This document shows positions 11,350 to 22,605 of a stretch of DNA of 64,000 nt, one piece after another; within the stretch, counting starts at the first letter, position 1; every line of letters starts with the position of its first letter. Origin of the DNA: Eucommia ulmoides. Lineage: Eukaryota; Streptophyta; Magnoliopsida; Garryales; Eucommiaceae. The DNA lies in NCBI GenBank assembly GCA_016647705.1, contig CM028330.1, positions 53,618,897 to 53,682,896 of the forward strand. The letters are read 5' to 3'. Position numbers and translations under genes: made by a program. The notes beneath the pieces are model-generated. The model was not told the DNA's origin. It made no database searches and worked only from the letters and a program-made list of their open reading frames with translations.

Positions 11350-11392
11350 TTGATGTTCCCAAAAAACGACATGTCGCGAGATACGAAGGGTT

Positions 11393-12838
11393 TTAAAAAT
11401 GGGATCCCAAGACCAATACCCTTTTTATGTTCGATACCATATCGAATAAAACAAGACAGACGAGCTCTTGGTTCCAGTTTGTTGTGTTCATGTAGTTTGA
11501 AAATAACAAAACAAGCGCAGCCAAAGACTCTAAGTTCAGAGTAATCGGGAGGTTTACCGAAAAGGCGCTCAAATGGAGACTGGTTTTGGATTGTAGCAGA
11601 AGGGACACCATTTATTGTATAGATGGCTGTGAAGACAGCATCACCCCAAAAATGCCCAGGACCTGATGAAGAAATGAGGAGAGCATGAACTGTGTCAAGA
11701 ATATGTCTATATTTGCGTTCGGCTCATCCATTTTGTTGGGATGTCCTAGGACACGAGCGATAGGGGAGCGTGTCATTTTTACGAAGCAAGTTAAGAAAAA
11801 CACAATTCTTGAATTCTATTGCATCATCTAAGCGAAAAACTTTAATATTTCTAGAAAATTGTGTTTGAACCATAGAGGAAAACTCAGAATATATTTGGAA
11901 TAATTTGAATCGATGTTTCATAAGAAACAACCATGTATATCGAGAGTAGTCGTCCATGAAGATATCAAAGTAACGACAACCACCTATCGAGGCATGAGGA
12001 GAAAGCCCCCAAATATTATAATAAATTAGATCAAATGGTGTAAGGGAAATAGACTGACTTTCTTTGAAAAGTAGGGCTGGTTGTTTTGTAAGTTGACAAT
12101 GGATACATTTGAAGGACTCATGTTGAACTGAACCTAACTGACCGCTAGAGATAAGCGATTTGAGTCGGCTAGATGAAGTGTGGCCCAAACGAGCATGTCA
12201 AATTTGGGATAGTGAGAGAAACGCTGGTGGTTGTCGAAATAAGGATAAGGATGAGGATACTGGCAGTGGTGATAAGGTGCACAGGTTGATGAAGGGACAT
12301 GTGGTGGTGATGGAGTTGGAGATGGAAGGTGTAAACTGGTAAGTTTAATTAGGCACCCAACCTTACGACCAGTCCCAAGCGTTTCTCCAATCCGAGGATT
12401 TTGCACACGATAACCATTATTAGAAAATATGATTTCAAATCCCAATTCACAAAGTTGTCCAACAAACAATAGATTTAAAGTGAGTTTCGAAATCAAATAC
12501 GTGTCAAGAACAGAAAGATAAGAAGTAGAAACCTGACCGGTATAAGTAATACGCATTTGAGAACCATCAGCAATATGTTCATAGTGGAGAGTTTGATTGA
12601 AAAAGTATTGGGATCAAATGTCACGTAAGAGAGCAGGGAAAAGATTTGTACCATTATCATTTTTGGAGAAAATATGAAGGATGAGTGAGGTCAAATCTGC
12701 AATACACATGGTAACACTAGAAGAAGTAGGATCTGAACCCTTTCTAGTATTGATAATGAGCGAAGAACCCACAGACATCGCTGTTGAATCTGGAGAAACT
12801 GTTGTCACGGATAGATTCAGAAGGCCAAAATTGTCCAT
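11393..12838 (-). pseudogene. Copia integrase, GAG-pre-integrase and protease remnant, unit 1
   Basis: Reading order: MDNFGLLNLSVTTVS, then a small deletion that removes the protease active-site region seen in units 2 and 3. The pre-integrase region follows (YLISKLTLNLLFVGQLCELG, MGHTSSSRLKSLISSGQ, FKCIHCQLTKQ), then the integrase core (FDLIYYNIWGLSP, YFDIFMDDYSRYTWLF, FRLDDAIEF, RTSQQNG). In most plant Copia integrases the stretch before WG reads SDVWG; here it reads YNIWG, so the first catalytic Asp is Asn. Stops and frame changes occur at about 11611-11724 and 12134-12188. Confidence 0.85.
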
Positions 12839-13659
12839 GAATCGGTCTTAAATCTCCAAGAACCGGGCGATAAACGGATGAACCGATATAGAAATCACAC
12901 GAATATAAAGGAAAGTATATTCTGTGAGTCTCAAACCACAAAACAGAGGTCGAAAATAGAATCAGAACGTCGAAAAACCCCAAAAATCGGTCCAACTTGG
13001 CAGAAAATCACTAAAAAGATGCATAAACCAGTCCGAAGAAGATTTATTCAAAGAATCGATGACGTGATGCTGATGTAGACAGAGGTGGAAGTCAGCATTA
13101 ACGTGGTGGCGTTCAATGATGACGTGCCCAAGCAACTAGGGATGACTGGGTACTGGGTGTTGACAGGGCAGTGACTTGGCAGCTAATGTAACCGGGGAAA
13201 AAAAAACCCAACAAGAGGCGTGTGAGATCCAAGCGCGATAAACTGACACCTCTTAGCCGCGCGTGAGGGCGCATAGAGGCTCAAAATTAACTGTGGCTGG
13301 TTTCTTTTGACTCGTCTCGTCAAGACGGTTCTGATTATATGGTCGTAGATGAATTTAGAACACCGGTTGAGGCGATGGAGCCTAAAATCTGAGACAGCGA
13401 GGTTGGATGGTACTGCAGGCTCTTGGTGGCATGTGACAGCGTATGAATGATTCGATGGCGGTGATTTTGGCGGTGTTTTGTTTGCCTCTGAAAGACAAAG
13501 ACAACGATGTGGTATTTGTTGATACCGGAGTGGTGATGAGGCCTTTAGCTGACGAAATCCACGAGAGAAAATGGAAGCGGCAGCGGCAACAACAGAAGCT
13601 TTTGGGTTGCGAAATACTTTAGGGAGAATAGGTCCAGAAAATACTTGCTCTTGATACCA
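12839..13659 (-). other. Copia leader without recognisable gag (unit 1)
   Basis: About 820 bp lie between the 5' LTR and the first pol-like ORF. A Copia gag (with its usual WK.Q..FLPF-type features) should lie here, but none is visible in any frame. The stretch is less AT-rich than its surroundings, and in units 2 and 3 a plus-strand ORF (28922-29152, 44288-44509) lies antisense in it. In this copy that ORF is broken. The primer site occupies 13647-13659. Confidence 0.55.
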
Positions 13660-13819
13660 TGTTAATTTAATTGAGAAGTGAGAAACATTAACAATATATT
13701 GAATAATATGAGAAAAGATACAAAAAATACAACGCTACACACAAATATTTATAGGGGAAATAGAGGTTAAGGTTTTGTCTTAATGGGCCAAATGGGTCAG
13801 GCCCATTATTAAATTAACA
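13660..13819 (-). repeat. Copia 5' LTR, unit 1
   Basis: 160 bp, plus-strand ends TGTTAATTTAATTGAG and AAATTAACA, followed by the right TATTC duplication at 13820-13824. Confidence 0.9.
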
Positions 13820-14232
13820 TATTCTTTTCTTTTATTTAAATGTATGGTGCCTAGCGGAGTGGTGATAGCCGGCACATTGGTAATAGTTGGGGGCAGTGAT
13901 GACCTAATATTTTTTTGTTTCTCAGGATATAGTCTTAAATTATTTTTAAAATTTTAGGAACAAAAATGTAATATGTTTATGTTTCTATACGTCAATCTCA
14001 CCAAACCAGTCGCACCAAACGGCAGAAATCGCCATCTTTGGGCTATACAAATATTTTCAAAAATAAGAATAAGTGACTAAATGGTACTTTTTTGAACTTT
14101 TCTTTTCTTTTCTTTTGGTCTAGTCCACCAAAAAAGGAGTACAAAGAATACTTTCATGACCAAGACTCCGTCCAGCTTAAGCTTTAAGGTGTCCCCAAAA
14201 TTTACTCCACCATACAGTCCATGACAACACCC
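13820..14232. other. Right arm of the Copia-split MITE-like element and upstream region of gene copy 1
   Basis: The first part (AAATGTATGGTGCCTAGCGG to about 14030) continues the MITE-like sequence interrupted by Copia; compare 30830-30990 in the intact element of unit 2. From about 14090 the sequence is conserved upstream of all three genes. It includes a pyrimidine-rich run, CTAGTCCACC, and a block containing CAGCTTAAGCTTTAAGGTG that unit 3 has lost. Confidence 0.6.
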
Positions 14233-14240
14233 CTATATAT
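14233..14240 (+). promoter_or_regulatory. TATA box of gene copy 1
   Basis: CTATATATG in the context ACACCCCTATATATGC, conserved exactly at 29746 and 45016. It lies 527 bp before the ATG here, against 384 and 134 bp in copies 2 and 3. Confidence 0.7.
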
Positions 14241-14289
14241 GCATACCCATTCATGCCCAATGTTTCTTCAAAACAACACACAAATTATT

Positions 14290-14759
14290 CACCACCACCA
14301 CCGGCAGCTCTCTCTCTCTCCCTAAAAAACACTCGACTAGTATATTGACCATCACCACCACCACCACCCTCTCTCTCTAAACCAGTGGTATTTGCCCCTC
14401 CCTCTCACTCTCTCTACCAATAGATTCACCAAAGTTCTGTCTCTCTAAATCAATACAATATATTCTCAACTCTCTCTCTAAACCAACATATTCATCTCTC
14501 TTCCTAAACCAACATATTCACCTCTCTCTCTCTCTCTCTCTCTCTGCCAGCGAATTCGCCTCTCTCTCTCTCTCTAAACCAATATATTCATCAAAGTTCT
14601 CTCTAGATCATTATATTCACAACTCTCTCCCTCTCTCTCTCTAAGCCAATGAATTCGCCTCTCTCTCTCTCTCTCTAAACCAATATATTCATCAAAGCTC
14701 TCTCTCACTAGATCAGTATATTCACAACTCTCTCCCTCTCTCTCTCTCTCTCTAAAAAA
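14290..14759 (+). repeat. CT-rich 5' leader with ~40-60-bp minisatellite, gene copy 1
   Basis: Repeated blocks of CTCTCTCTAAACCAATATATTCA and AGATCAGTATATTCACAA alternate with (CT)n runs right up to the start codon. CT-rich leaders are common in plant genes. This is the longest of the three versions. No upstream ATG in frame was chosen over 14760. Confidence 0.8.
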
Positions 14760-15116
14760 ATGATGAAAATCGTCGATTCTCTCTCCAAAGAACTACTCAC
14801 CTTAACCAGAAGAACAAAACCCGGGAAATCGAACGCTCCGCGCCCTGTATACAGAGACGAGCTGGACAAGAAGCCACGGGAGACCAACACCGAATACAAA
14901 CCATTGCTTCCAAAAGATGGAATTAAAGTGAAGATCTTGATAACAAAGGCAGAAGCAGCTCAACTACTGTCAAGGTGTAAAGACGGCGGTGTTCTTGAAT
15001 TTAAGGATGTTGCTAAGCAGCTTGTCCAAATCCCTACCAATCGTGTTAACGTTGTTTCTATTACCGCAAGCATTGAACGTCAGCTCAAAACAATCACTGA
15101 AGAAGAAGAATTCTAG
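14760..15116 (+). CDS. Small plant-specific protein of unknown function, copy 1 (118 aa)
   Basis: An intact intronless ORF starting ATGATG and ending TAG. The N-terminus (1-24) is basic with KIVDSLSKELLTLTRR, followed by a Pro/Arg/Lys-rich stretch, PLLPKDGIKVKILITK (about 49-63), the helix-like AEAAQLLSRCKDGG, and FKDVAKQLVQIPTNRVNVVS (81-100), then an acidic end EEEEF. There is no signal peptide or membrane segment. The 57-100 core resembles a small plant family I believe is catalogued as DUF7890; that name is from memory. The function is unknown. It differs from copy 2 at 11 nucleotides by eye, 10 of them changing the residue. It is the only intact gene type in the array; all neighbours are dead elements. 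An AATAAA lies at 15297-15302. Confidence 0.85.
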   Translation: MMKIVDSLSKELLTLTRRTKPGKSNAPRPVYRDELDKKPRETNTEYKPLLPKDGIKVKILITKAEAAQLLSRCKDGGVLEFKDVAKQLVQIPTNRVNVVSITASIERQLKTITEEEEF

Positions 15117-15250
15117 GTAGTATTTTTTAATTTTTTTTTTCAAGAGAATTAGTTAAAAAAAAAATAGCATTAAAATAGTAATTTGTTGCCTTATATGGCA
15201 AAAAAAAAAATCGGGAACAAACGGTTGGGAAGGGGTTTTTGAACACTAGC

Positions 15251-15612
15251 TAGCGTAACGTTTGGTTAGTGTTTTTGTTTTTCTGTTTCTACTTCCAATA
15301 AACTAGGATGTGTTGGAATCAGAATTCTATTTTTGTCCTAAGTATAGCGGAAAAAAAAAAACATGTCTAGTAACGACCATTGTCCTGAATGTATTATTTT
15401 AATTTATGAGAACAAAAATAAGAACGAATAATTTTATAGGAACGAATAAGAATAAACATTTTTTTTTCTTTCTCGAATTCTCAAGGAATTAATAAAATAG
15501 TCTCAATTTACTCCCAAAATTTTGGGGACATAAACATGTTTACCAAACGCGTTTCTTTACATAAATTCCAAAATTTTGGAAGCGGGAACAAAAACAGCAA
15601 CTAAACAAGGCA
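15251..15612. mobile_element. MITE-like element behind gene copy 1 (internally deleted)
   Basis: It begins TAGCGTAACGTTTGGTTAGTG and ends near AACAAAAACAGCAACTAAAC, an imperfect terminal inverted repeat built on GTTTGGTTAGTGTTTTTGTT. It is shorter than the unit 2 and 3 versions because the middle (the ATGTATGGTGGCCGGCCGG part) is missing. It has no ORF, and no target duplication was confirmed. Confidence 0.5.
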
Positions 15613-17621
15613 TGCACCTCTTACTAGAGAAGCACACTAAATAACCGTTAGATTACAAGCCTTGGGTTCCTTTTGATGAGGAATGGTGATTGAATTTGGA
15701 TTGAGTTTCTTTTTATATAATTATATTAATAAAAATTACAAAAAAAATAAGGGTCAATTTGAAAGGGTCCTCAAAATTTGGAGATGGTAGATGGACCGGG
15801 TTGGTGGTTTTTCCTGCACAAAGTTCAAGTGATAAATTGATATAAACTTTTAATATTTGATGAGTTGTTCAATTCTTCAAAACTCCTTAAACTATTCAAG
15901 AGTTGTTAGTCCGATTAGCAAAGAAGGTGTATATTTTCTTTGCCAATTAGGGTTCAGCTCTTTTGAAAAATATTTCACGAATTAAATCTTGAGTTTAATT
16001 TTAAATGTATCAGGTCGATGTGAGGGAGTGCGCCCTTAAGATCGCCTTGAAAGATGATTAATCAAAATACATATAAATTGTCCCGTACACACCTTACCTT
16101 AAAATCAAAATGAAAAATCATACTAAATTTACTTTTTAAAGTGTTAAAAGGCCGTTTGGTTGACTAAATTATCTCATTATATGATTTATTTATTTATTTT
16201 TCATGAATTGGTTTTGCTATGATTTATTCAAAATTATATATTGTTTGTTTGAACACAGAAATATAAATTATATTAGTTTAATAAAATTTTAAGTTATATT
16301 TTACTCCAATTACATGACGACATAACTGTAGAACTAACATGATTAGGTAGTTAATTCAATTGTTATTAATTCTAACAACCAAACAATTCATAAATTGACC
16401 AATGGAAGAAAAAAAAAGTACAATTTGTGCATTGAAGAACAACAAAATCTACCCTTGACCTAGAGGAGATTCCAACATAAAATCACATGACAATAAGTGA
16501 AGTAACCCTTTTCATATATAAACTAGTTTGAGAAGTCTCAAAAGTAGATGTGGAATTCAACACTTTCCTCATGTGCAAACCTGCCTTTGTCAAAGGCTTT
16601 CCTTTTTTGGGTAGAACAAGAAGTACAATAAAACTACCGGCCTTTGTCAAAGGCTTTAGAGAGAAGAATTGTCCTAAACTTTATATATAGCTCAGGTTCA
16701 GGTAACACAAGTAATTTGGGATTCAACACGCCCTCTCACACGCAATGTAGACTTTGTCAAATTATCGTGAATGAATATTAAGGAGCCCAATATCAATGTA
16801 GGATTCCACATGTCCCCTCACGCTCATGGTGAATTTTGTTAAACCATTGCGAACATATATCATGGAACCCAACATTGATGTGGTATTAAACACGCCACTT
16901 AACGCTCAGGATAAACTCAAATAAATCACTGCAAACCAATATCGAGGTCCCAACAGTGATGTGGGATTCAATACACCCAATATTAGACAAAAAAATCTGA
17001 CTCTAATATCATGTAAGAACTCAATGAAGCCTTACTCTTAAAAGACGCTTGAAAGAGGCGGATTGCCCTAAACTTTAGATATAACTCAAGATCAGGTAAC
17101 TAATTTTTTAGATATTTTGTGTCTCAATTTTTCTCATATTATTTAGTAATATTTTAGATTTATATTTAAAATATTAAAATTAATTGTTTTTTTAAAATAA
17201 AAAATAAGGTTTAATGATCATATACCTTTCCCTCCTTCCAAATTAGCTTCCTAGAAAACAAAGTGAAAGAGTCAATTTGACAAGCGATGCTTATCAACTT
17301 ATAGAGCCACAGGAACAAAAGCATTAAATTTGGAAATAAAATCAATGACCCGCCACCACCATCTTTCTCAGGATTAAATGGTTTACTTGGTCAAGTAATC
17401 AATTACCTTCTACAAAGCTAAATCTGATGTAGATTGCAAGAATTATTCAAAGTTTCGTTTGGTTATGAAATTTTAAAACTATTTTTGGCATAATTTATTT
17501 ATTTATTTATTTTTTGGGGGAGGATTTTACAACAAATTGTATCCGTGCCGACATACACACACCTCAACTGATCACCTTCCCGGGTGATCTTAAAGGCACA
17601 CTCTCCCACATTAACCTGGTG
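15613..17621. repeat. Gene-downstream block, unit 1
   Basis: No gene is seen. AT-rich single-copy-looking sequence (15613-16550) is followed by a motif block around GGAATTCAACACTTTCCTCATG and a doubled CCTTTGTCAAAGGCTTT palindrome (about 16587 and 16639). Three to four diverged ~82-bp tandem repeats follow (about 16722-17000), then AT-rich sequence with a short G tract (about 17515). It is almost identical to 31049-33062 by eye. Confidence 0.7.
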
Positions 17622-17860
17622 TGATACGTTTGAGATAGGAAAAACATTTTTAGAGCGAGTGCCAACTCCAATTATAAAGAAGAGAAGAAGAATCGAGAGA
17701 AGAAACTGGAGGAAGAAGAAGAATTGGAGAGAAAAGTTTCATTGATTCTTTTTCTTTCTTTATGATATAGAGAGCTATATATATAGCTTCAAATAACAAC
17801 CCTACCAACAAACAAATAGATATCAACCAACAAAAAAACAAATCAAAACCAAACCCAACC
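17622..17860 (-). repeat. Gypsy 3' LTR, unit 2
   Basis: Plus-strand ends TGATACGTTTGAG and AAACCCAACC (last base mutated from CA). It carries the GCTATATATATAGC palindrome. Confidence 0.6.
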
Positions 17861-17892
17861 GAAAAAGAATCGAAACTTCTATTGTCCCTTCC

Positions 17893-19739
17893 TCACGTAA
17901 TGTAATCCTTCAGCCAAGTAGGGGGCTTCCTGATTCGCTTTGGATTCTTTGTAGCCTCAGCTGATTTTGCTTCTTCTTCTGGTTCTTCCAAGGATTGCTC
18001 CAAAGGGATAGGCAATGATGTATCATTTCCCTGGTCTTGAAAAACCACCTTGTCTTCAAGGTGCATATCAGGATAAATCTTGCAAAACTCCACGAGATCT
18101 TCCCATGTAGCATTTTAAGAAGCACTGTCCGTCCACCGCACCAGAATTTGACGAACATTTTTTCCCTGACGAAGAACTGCCTGAACAGCACAAACTGCAC
18201 CTGGTAAAGACAAAGGTTGATTTATCATGCTCTCCTGAGGTAGTGGGTGGGCTCCATCGGGAATTGGTCCATGAAATGGTATGAGGGCAGAGATGTGAAA
18301 ATCGGGTGGATCTTGCACCTGCTAGGCAGAGCTAAACGATAAGCGACCACACCAATTCATTCAAGCACCTGGAAAGGCCCATAATATCGCTTTGCCAACT
18401 TCGAAAATGGTTGATGAGCAACAGTGGTCTGTCGATACAACTGAAGGCGAACGAGAATTATATCTCTAACTGCGAGTTGCAGGTCGCGACGATATGCATT
18501 AGCCTTTTGCGACATCCGATGCTGAGCTTGGCGCAAATTCTCCTTCAGGGATAGAAGCAAAGCATCCTGCTCCAAAAGTGTCTCGTTAAGTGCTTGGATT
18601 GAAGTAGAGCCTTGAGTGTAAGCTGGAATGGTTGGTGGAAGACGCCTGAGTAATGCTTGAAAATGAGACATTTTAAGTCCACTACGATAACTAGAATTAT
18701 AACAAAATTCAGCCCATCCCAAAAAGGAAAACCAAGAGTGTGACTTCTCCTGAGTAAAAGCACGTAAGTATTGCTACAATCTGCGGTTCACAACTTCCGA
18801 CTGACCATCCGTTTGGGGATAGTATGCAGTACTATGACGTAAAGACGTCCCACTGAGGTGAAAGAGTGTTTTCCAAAAATTACTCATAAAGATGGGATCA
18901 CAATCCGAAATAATCGAACTAGGAAAACCATGGAGCTTCACCATAATGTCCACGAAAACCTCCACGAATTTGGTGGCCGTAAACTTTGTTGGCAAAGCAC
19001 CGAAATGCGCCAACTTAGTGAGACGATCAACTACCACCATGATGACCGTAAAACTGCGAGAGGGCGAAAGGCCGATAATGAAATCCATGGTGACTTCATC
19101 CCAAACCAACGATGGAACAAGAAGAAATTGGAGTAACCCGGCTGGCGCTTGGGTTGAATACTTAATTTGCCGACAAACTAAGCATGATAACACATAATTT
19201 TCCTCATCTGTTCGCATTTTAGGCCAATAGAAAATGGACGCCAATTGGACCAAGGTGCATTTAACTCCTCCACGACCTGCCAATGGTATAGCATGGAATT
19301 CGTGCAACAGTAGGGGTTTCAAAGAGGAGTTAGGACTGATGTAATAATGGTGTTGAAAAAAACAACAAACCATCGTGAAAGGCGAAATCCGAAGAGAGTG
19401 AATCCGCCCGAAATTGTTGAAGAAGTGCGACCAAGTCAAGAAGGGTAGAATTTTCTGGACGAAGAGTGTCCCAAAAATCCAAGGAAATGTGGCTGAAAAA
19501 TTGAAGGCACGACGGTCTGAAGAATGTCGGCTGTATTTCCTCTTCATGAATCCGAAACAAGGCATTCGCAACTTTATTAGCACATCCCAACTTATATTCA
19601 ATCTAAAAAAGGTAGCCCAAAAGCTTACGAATATAGACCTGTTGGTCTGGAGTGTGCACCACCTACTGAAATAAATCTTTGTTGCTTTTGTGATCCGTGC
19701 GGATAATAAAAAAATCAGCCTAACAATTATTGGCACCAT
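17893..19739 (-). pseudogene. Gypsy RNase H, integrase and chromodomain-like remnant, unit 2
   Basis: One frame runs from the zinc region (HEFHAIPLAGRGG, CLVCRQIK) through the integrase core TMDFIIGL, IISDCDPIF and TDGQSEVVN, so all three acidic positions are present, although Arg in SDRD is Cys. The RNase H part upstream is in another frame (compare 19330-19590, DLVALLQQFRADSLSSDFAF). The C-terminal part (18357-18722, GLKMSHFQALLRRLPP) is separated by stops. The tail (17893-18093) has the TAA shared with the other units. Confidence 0.85.
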
Positions 19740-19843
19740 TTGTGTACAATCTCGGCGATGGCGTGAAGTTCCTTGAGATACGTCAACGAAACCTGTAAAC
19801 GTGGCCCAAACTTCTTGCTGAAGTAAGAAATGGGATAACCAAC

Positions 19844-21131
19844 CTACATGAGTATGAAACCGATACCCATATTAGATACGTAGGTTTCAATCATGAAGGT
19901 CTCATTAAAATCGGGTAATCGCAAAACCGGAGCCTCGACCATTGCACGTTTCAAAGCATCAAAAGCCTCGGCAGCCACCGTCGTCCACGTAAATGCATCT
20001 TTGCGTAATAAATCTATGAGTAGTGCCGCAATCGTTGCAAAGCCTCGAATGAAGCACCGATAATAACCGATGAGGCCAAGAAAACCACGAAGTTGCTTCA
20101 AAGTACACGGGATCGGCCATTTCACCATGGCATAAAGTTTTTGAGGGTTTTCACGCTTTTCCTGTCGCTCAACCGAAGTGAGGCATAAAATGGGAAAAGT
20201 TGGGGTAGGAACCGTGGGTGGTGGTTGATGTGGTACCACTGTTGTGGAAGGTAGGGTCAAAGTTGGAACCCCCTTTGGATATGGTGTTGTAGGGGAAACA
20301 GTCCTCGTGATCGGTTTAGTGAATCCCGTAGACGAAGGGCTAAGGGTAGGGGACTGATTTAATTTATGCCAAGGCCAAGCACTTTGCTTAGCCTCTTCAC
20401 ATCGAGCTTCATGAGTGCGTGCTAAGGCAAACGTCGCCATCAACGTGGATGGGCGTGAAAAAAGTAGCTCACGACGAATATCCAATTTTAGACCCGTAAA
20501 AAGAAAAACTAATTAACAATGGCTTAGAAATTCCAGTTACTTTATTCATCAAATTCTCAAAAGCTTATTGACATTCTGCCACAGTAGAAGTTTGAGTGAG
20601 CTTAGATAGATTACCTTGGTGGTCTTTATACGTTGAAGCCCTAAAGCAATGCTTGACACTGATCAGGAATTCCTTCTAAGAAGACAACAAATTATTTGCC
20701 TTCATCCATTGATACCAAGCAGCTGCCCGGCTTTCGATATGAAACGAAACAATTAGCAAACGAAGTGGCCCTATTGTGCCATGCAAATCGAAGAATTCCC
20801 CGATGCGAAAAACCCAATCGTTTGGATCCGAACCATCAAACTTTGGAACCTCCATTTTCATGGAGCATAGAACAATGGAGAGCTCAGTAACTCCAGCAAA
20901 TACATCCGTAGATTGAGACACTGCTGCTGGTGGACCCAAAAGACTTGTCGACGGACCCGAAGAGCCACGAAGTTGTGATCGCATCTCCTCCAAGCGAGAA
21001 TTAACAAGGGACATATATTGTTGCAGCGTCTAGTAAAGCATAATTGATTGCTCCTCGTACTAAGACTGGTGCGAGGGTTTATGTTCTGCGAATTGAGATT
21101 AGAACAGTGCAATGACATTGAAATCAGCCAT
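19844..21131 (-). pseudogene. Gypsy gag-RT-end deletion fusion, unit 2
   Basis: The gag start is at 21131. It holds MKMEVPKFDGSDPNDWVFRI and the WYQWMKANNLLSS stretch, a proline-rich linker, then the EKREN to PQKLYAMVKWPIP junction (about 20145) and GFLGLIGYYRCFIRGF. Zinc knuckle, protease and RT core are missing exactly as in unit 1. There is a break between 20485 and 20676. Confidence 0.85.
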
Positions 21132-21332
21132 GGATAGAAGCAATGAAAGCAGACAGTCTCCCAAAGCAGACAGTGGATAAAGAACCTCAACCAAGATTGC
21201 GTCGCTGATCAATTGAAGGTATCGCTACTCCAAAATTGCAACGAAACAGAGAAACAAACGGACATTAGGGCTTACAAAATTGCAGAATCAAAGAGAGAAA
21301 GAGAAAGGGAAAGAGTCAATGAAAGCACCAAT

Positions 21333-21571
21333 TGGTACGTTTGAGATAGGGAAAATGCTCTTCGAGCGAGTGTCAACTCCAATTATAGAGAAAAGAAGAA
21401 GAATTGAGCGAAGAAATTGAAAGAAGAAGAAGAATTGGAGAGAAAAATTTCACTAATCGCCTTTCTTTCTTCATGATATAAGGAGCTATATATATAGCTT
21501 CAAATAACAACCATACCAACAAACAAACAAATATCAACCAACAAAATAACAAATCAAAAACAAACCCAACA
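21333..21571 (-). repeat. Gypsy 5' LTR, unit 2
   Basis: Partner of 17622-17860; the inner edge reads TGGTACGTTTGAG on the plus strand, next to GAAAGCACCAAT (complement of the primer-site-like sequence). Confidence 0.6.
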
Positions 21572-21988
21572 GAAAAAGAATTGAAGTTTCTAATGCCCAT
21601 TCCTCCGTAGTGTAATCCTTCAGCCAAGTGGGGGGCTTCCCGATTCGCTTTGGATTCTTCGTAGCCTCAGCTGATTTTGCTTCTTCTTCTGGTTCTTCCA
21701 AGGCTTGCTCTAAATGGATAGGCAATGATGTATCATTCCCCCGATCATAAAAAACCACCTTGTCCTCAAGGGGCAAATCAGGATAAATATTGCAAAACTT
21801 CACGAAATCTTCTCACGTAGCATTTTCAGGAGCACTGTCCGTCCACTACACCAGAATTTGACGAACTTTTTTTCCCTGACGAAGAACTGTCTGAACAGCA
21901 CAAATTGCCGCTGGTAAAGACAAAGGTCAATTTATCATACCCTCCTGAGGTAGTGGATAGGCCCCATCGGGAACTGGTCCTCGAAATG
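21572..21988 (-). pseudogene. Stray Gypsy chromodomain-tail fragment, unit 2
   Basis: Encodes an acidic ALEEPEEEAKSAEATKN tail and part of the chromodomain-like region outside the 5' LTR. It ends at CGAAATG (21982-21988), the same break as in unit 1. Confidence 0.75.
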
Positions 21989-22605
21989 ATTTATTTTTTT
22001 AATAAATAAAATAATAATTATAATTATTTTATAAAATTAAAATATTTAAAATTTATATATAATTAATATAGTAATTGAAAAATATGAGATTTTTTTTTAT
22101 TTAACGTAATTTAATAAAAATGTTTTGAAATTAAAAAAAAAAAAAAGTATTGGGTCAATTTGAAGGGTCCACCAAATTTTATGACCCTAAGCAACCGCTT
22201 TCATGGTCCTGCCCAAGGTTAATATTTATACATCATCTCCCTTTAGTTATTACTAGAGAAAAAAAAAAACATTTCATTTCACTTCAAATTTTTTTGAACT
22301 TCCGAAATTTTAAAAAAAATCCACTTTAGTCTCCATACTTTCAAACTCTGAAATATCCAAATCATATCAATTTAATCTATATCGATAATTTCGTCGTGAG
22401 TCACGTGCCAAATACGAAATCACCATCTACGTGGATAAATTCCGCCATAAAACAAAAAGACTAAAAGATTAACTTGACATGATTTGAATAGTTTAAAAAT
22501 TAATGTGTTCAAATTGAAAGAACACAGTAACATTTCTCCGATGAAAGGTGCAAAGTGAAAAAACTCATTTAATGAAAAATCAACTGTTGCACTTTTTGCA
22601 AAATC
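21989..22605. other. AT-rich spacer, unit 2
   Basis: Counterpart of 7506-8131. A/T runs at the start, poly-A at about 22132-22146; no gene is seen. Confidence 0.7.

Larger units (their letters stand above)
9265..13819 (-). mobile_element. Ty1/Copia element, 4.56 kb, with TATTC target duplication (unit 1)
   Basis: The element has 160-bp LTRs with TGTTAA...TTAACA ends, flanked on both sides by TATTC (9260-9264 and 13820-13824). On the minus strand a primer site TGGTATCAAGAGC (13659-13647, initiator-Met type) lies directly inside the 5' LTR, and a polypurine tract TTTGAGGGGGGA abuts the 3' LTR. The pol order is protease remnant, integrase, RT, RNase H, the diagnostic Copia order. Coding frames are broken. 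The empty hAT target octamer CGAGCGAT lies at 11754-11761. Confidence 0.95.
3138..17621. repeat. Tandem repeat unit 1 (14.5 kb)
   Basis: Unit 1 holds the Gypsy composite (3138-7505), AT-rich flank and solo LTR (7506-9264), Copia (9265-13819), promoter and gene copy 1 (14233-15116), MITE-like element (15251-15612) and the downstream block to 17621. It is the only unit whose Copia lacks the hAT insertion. Feature order and strand are identical in units 2 and 3. Boundaries were set at the outer Gypsy LTR for convenience; the true duplication breakpoints are not resolved. Confidence 0.85.
17622..21988 (-). mobile_element. Decayed composite Ty3/Gypsy element (unit 2)
   Basis: Same composite as 3138-7505, with LTRs 17622-17860 and 21333-21571, an outer pol-tail fragment 21572-21988, and the same gag-to-RT-end deletion. 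Its integrase is the best preserved of the three, reading in one frame from the zinc region to the Glu position. Confidence 0.85.
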
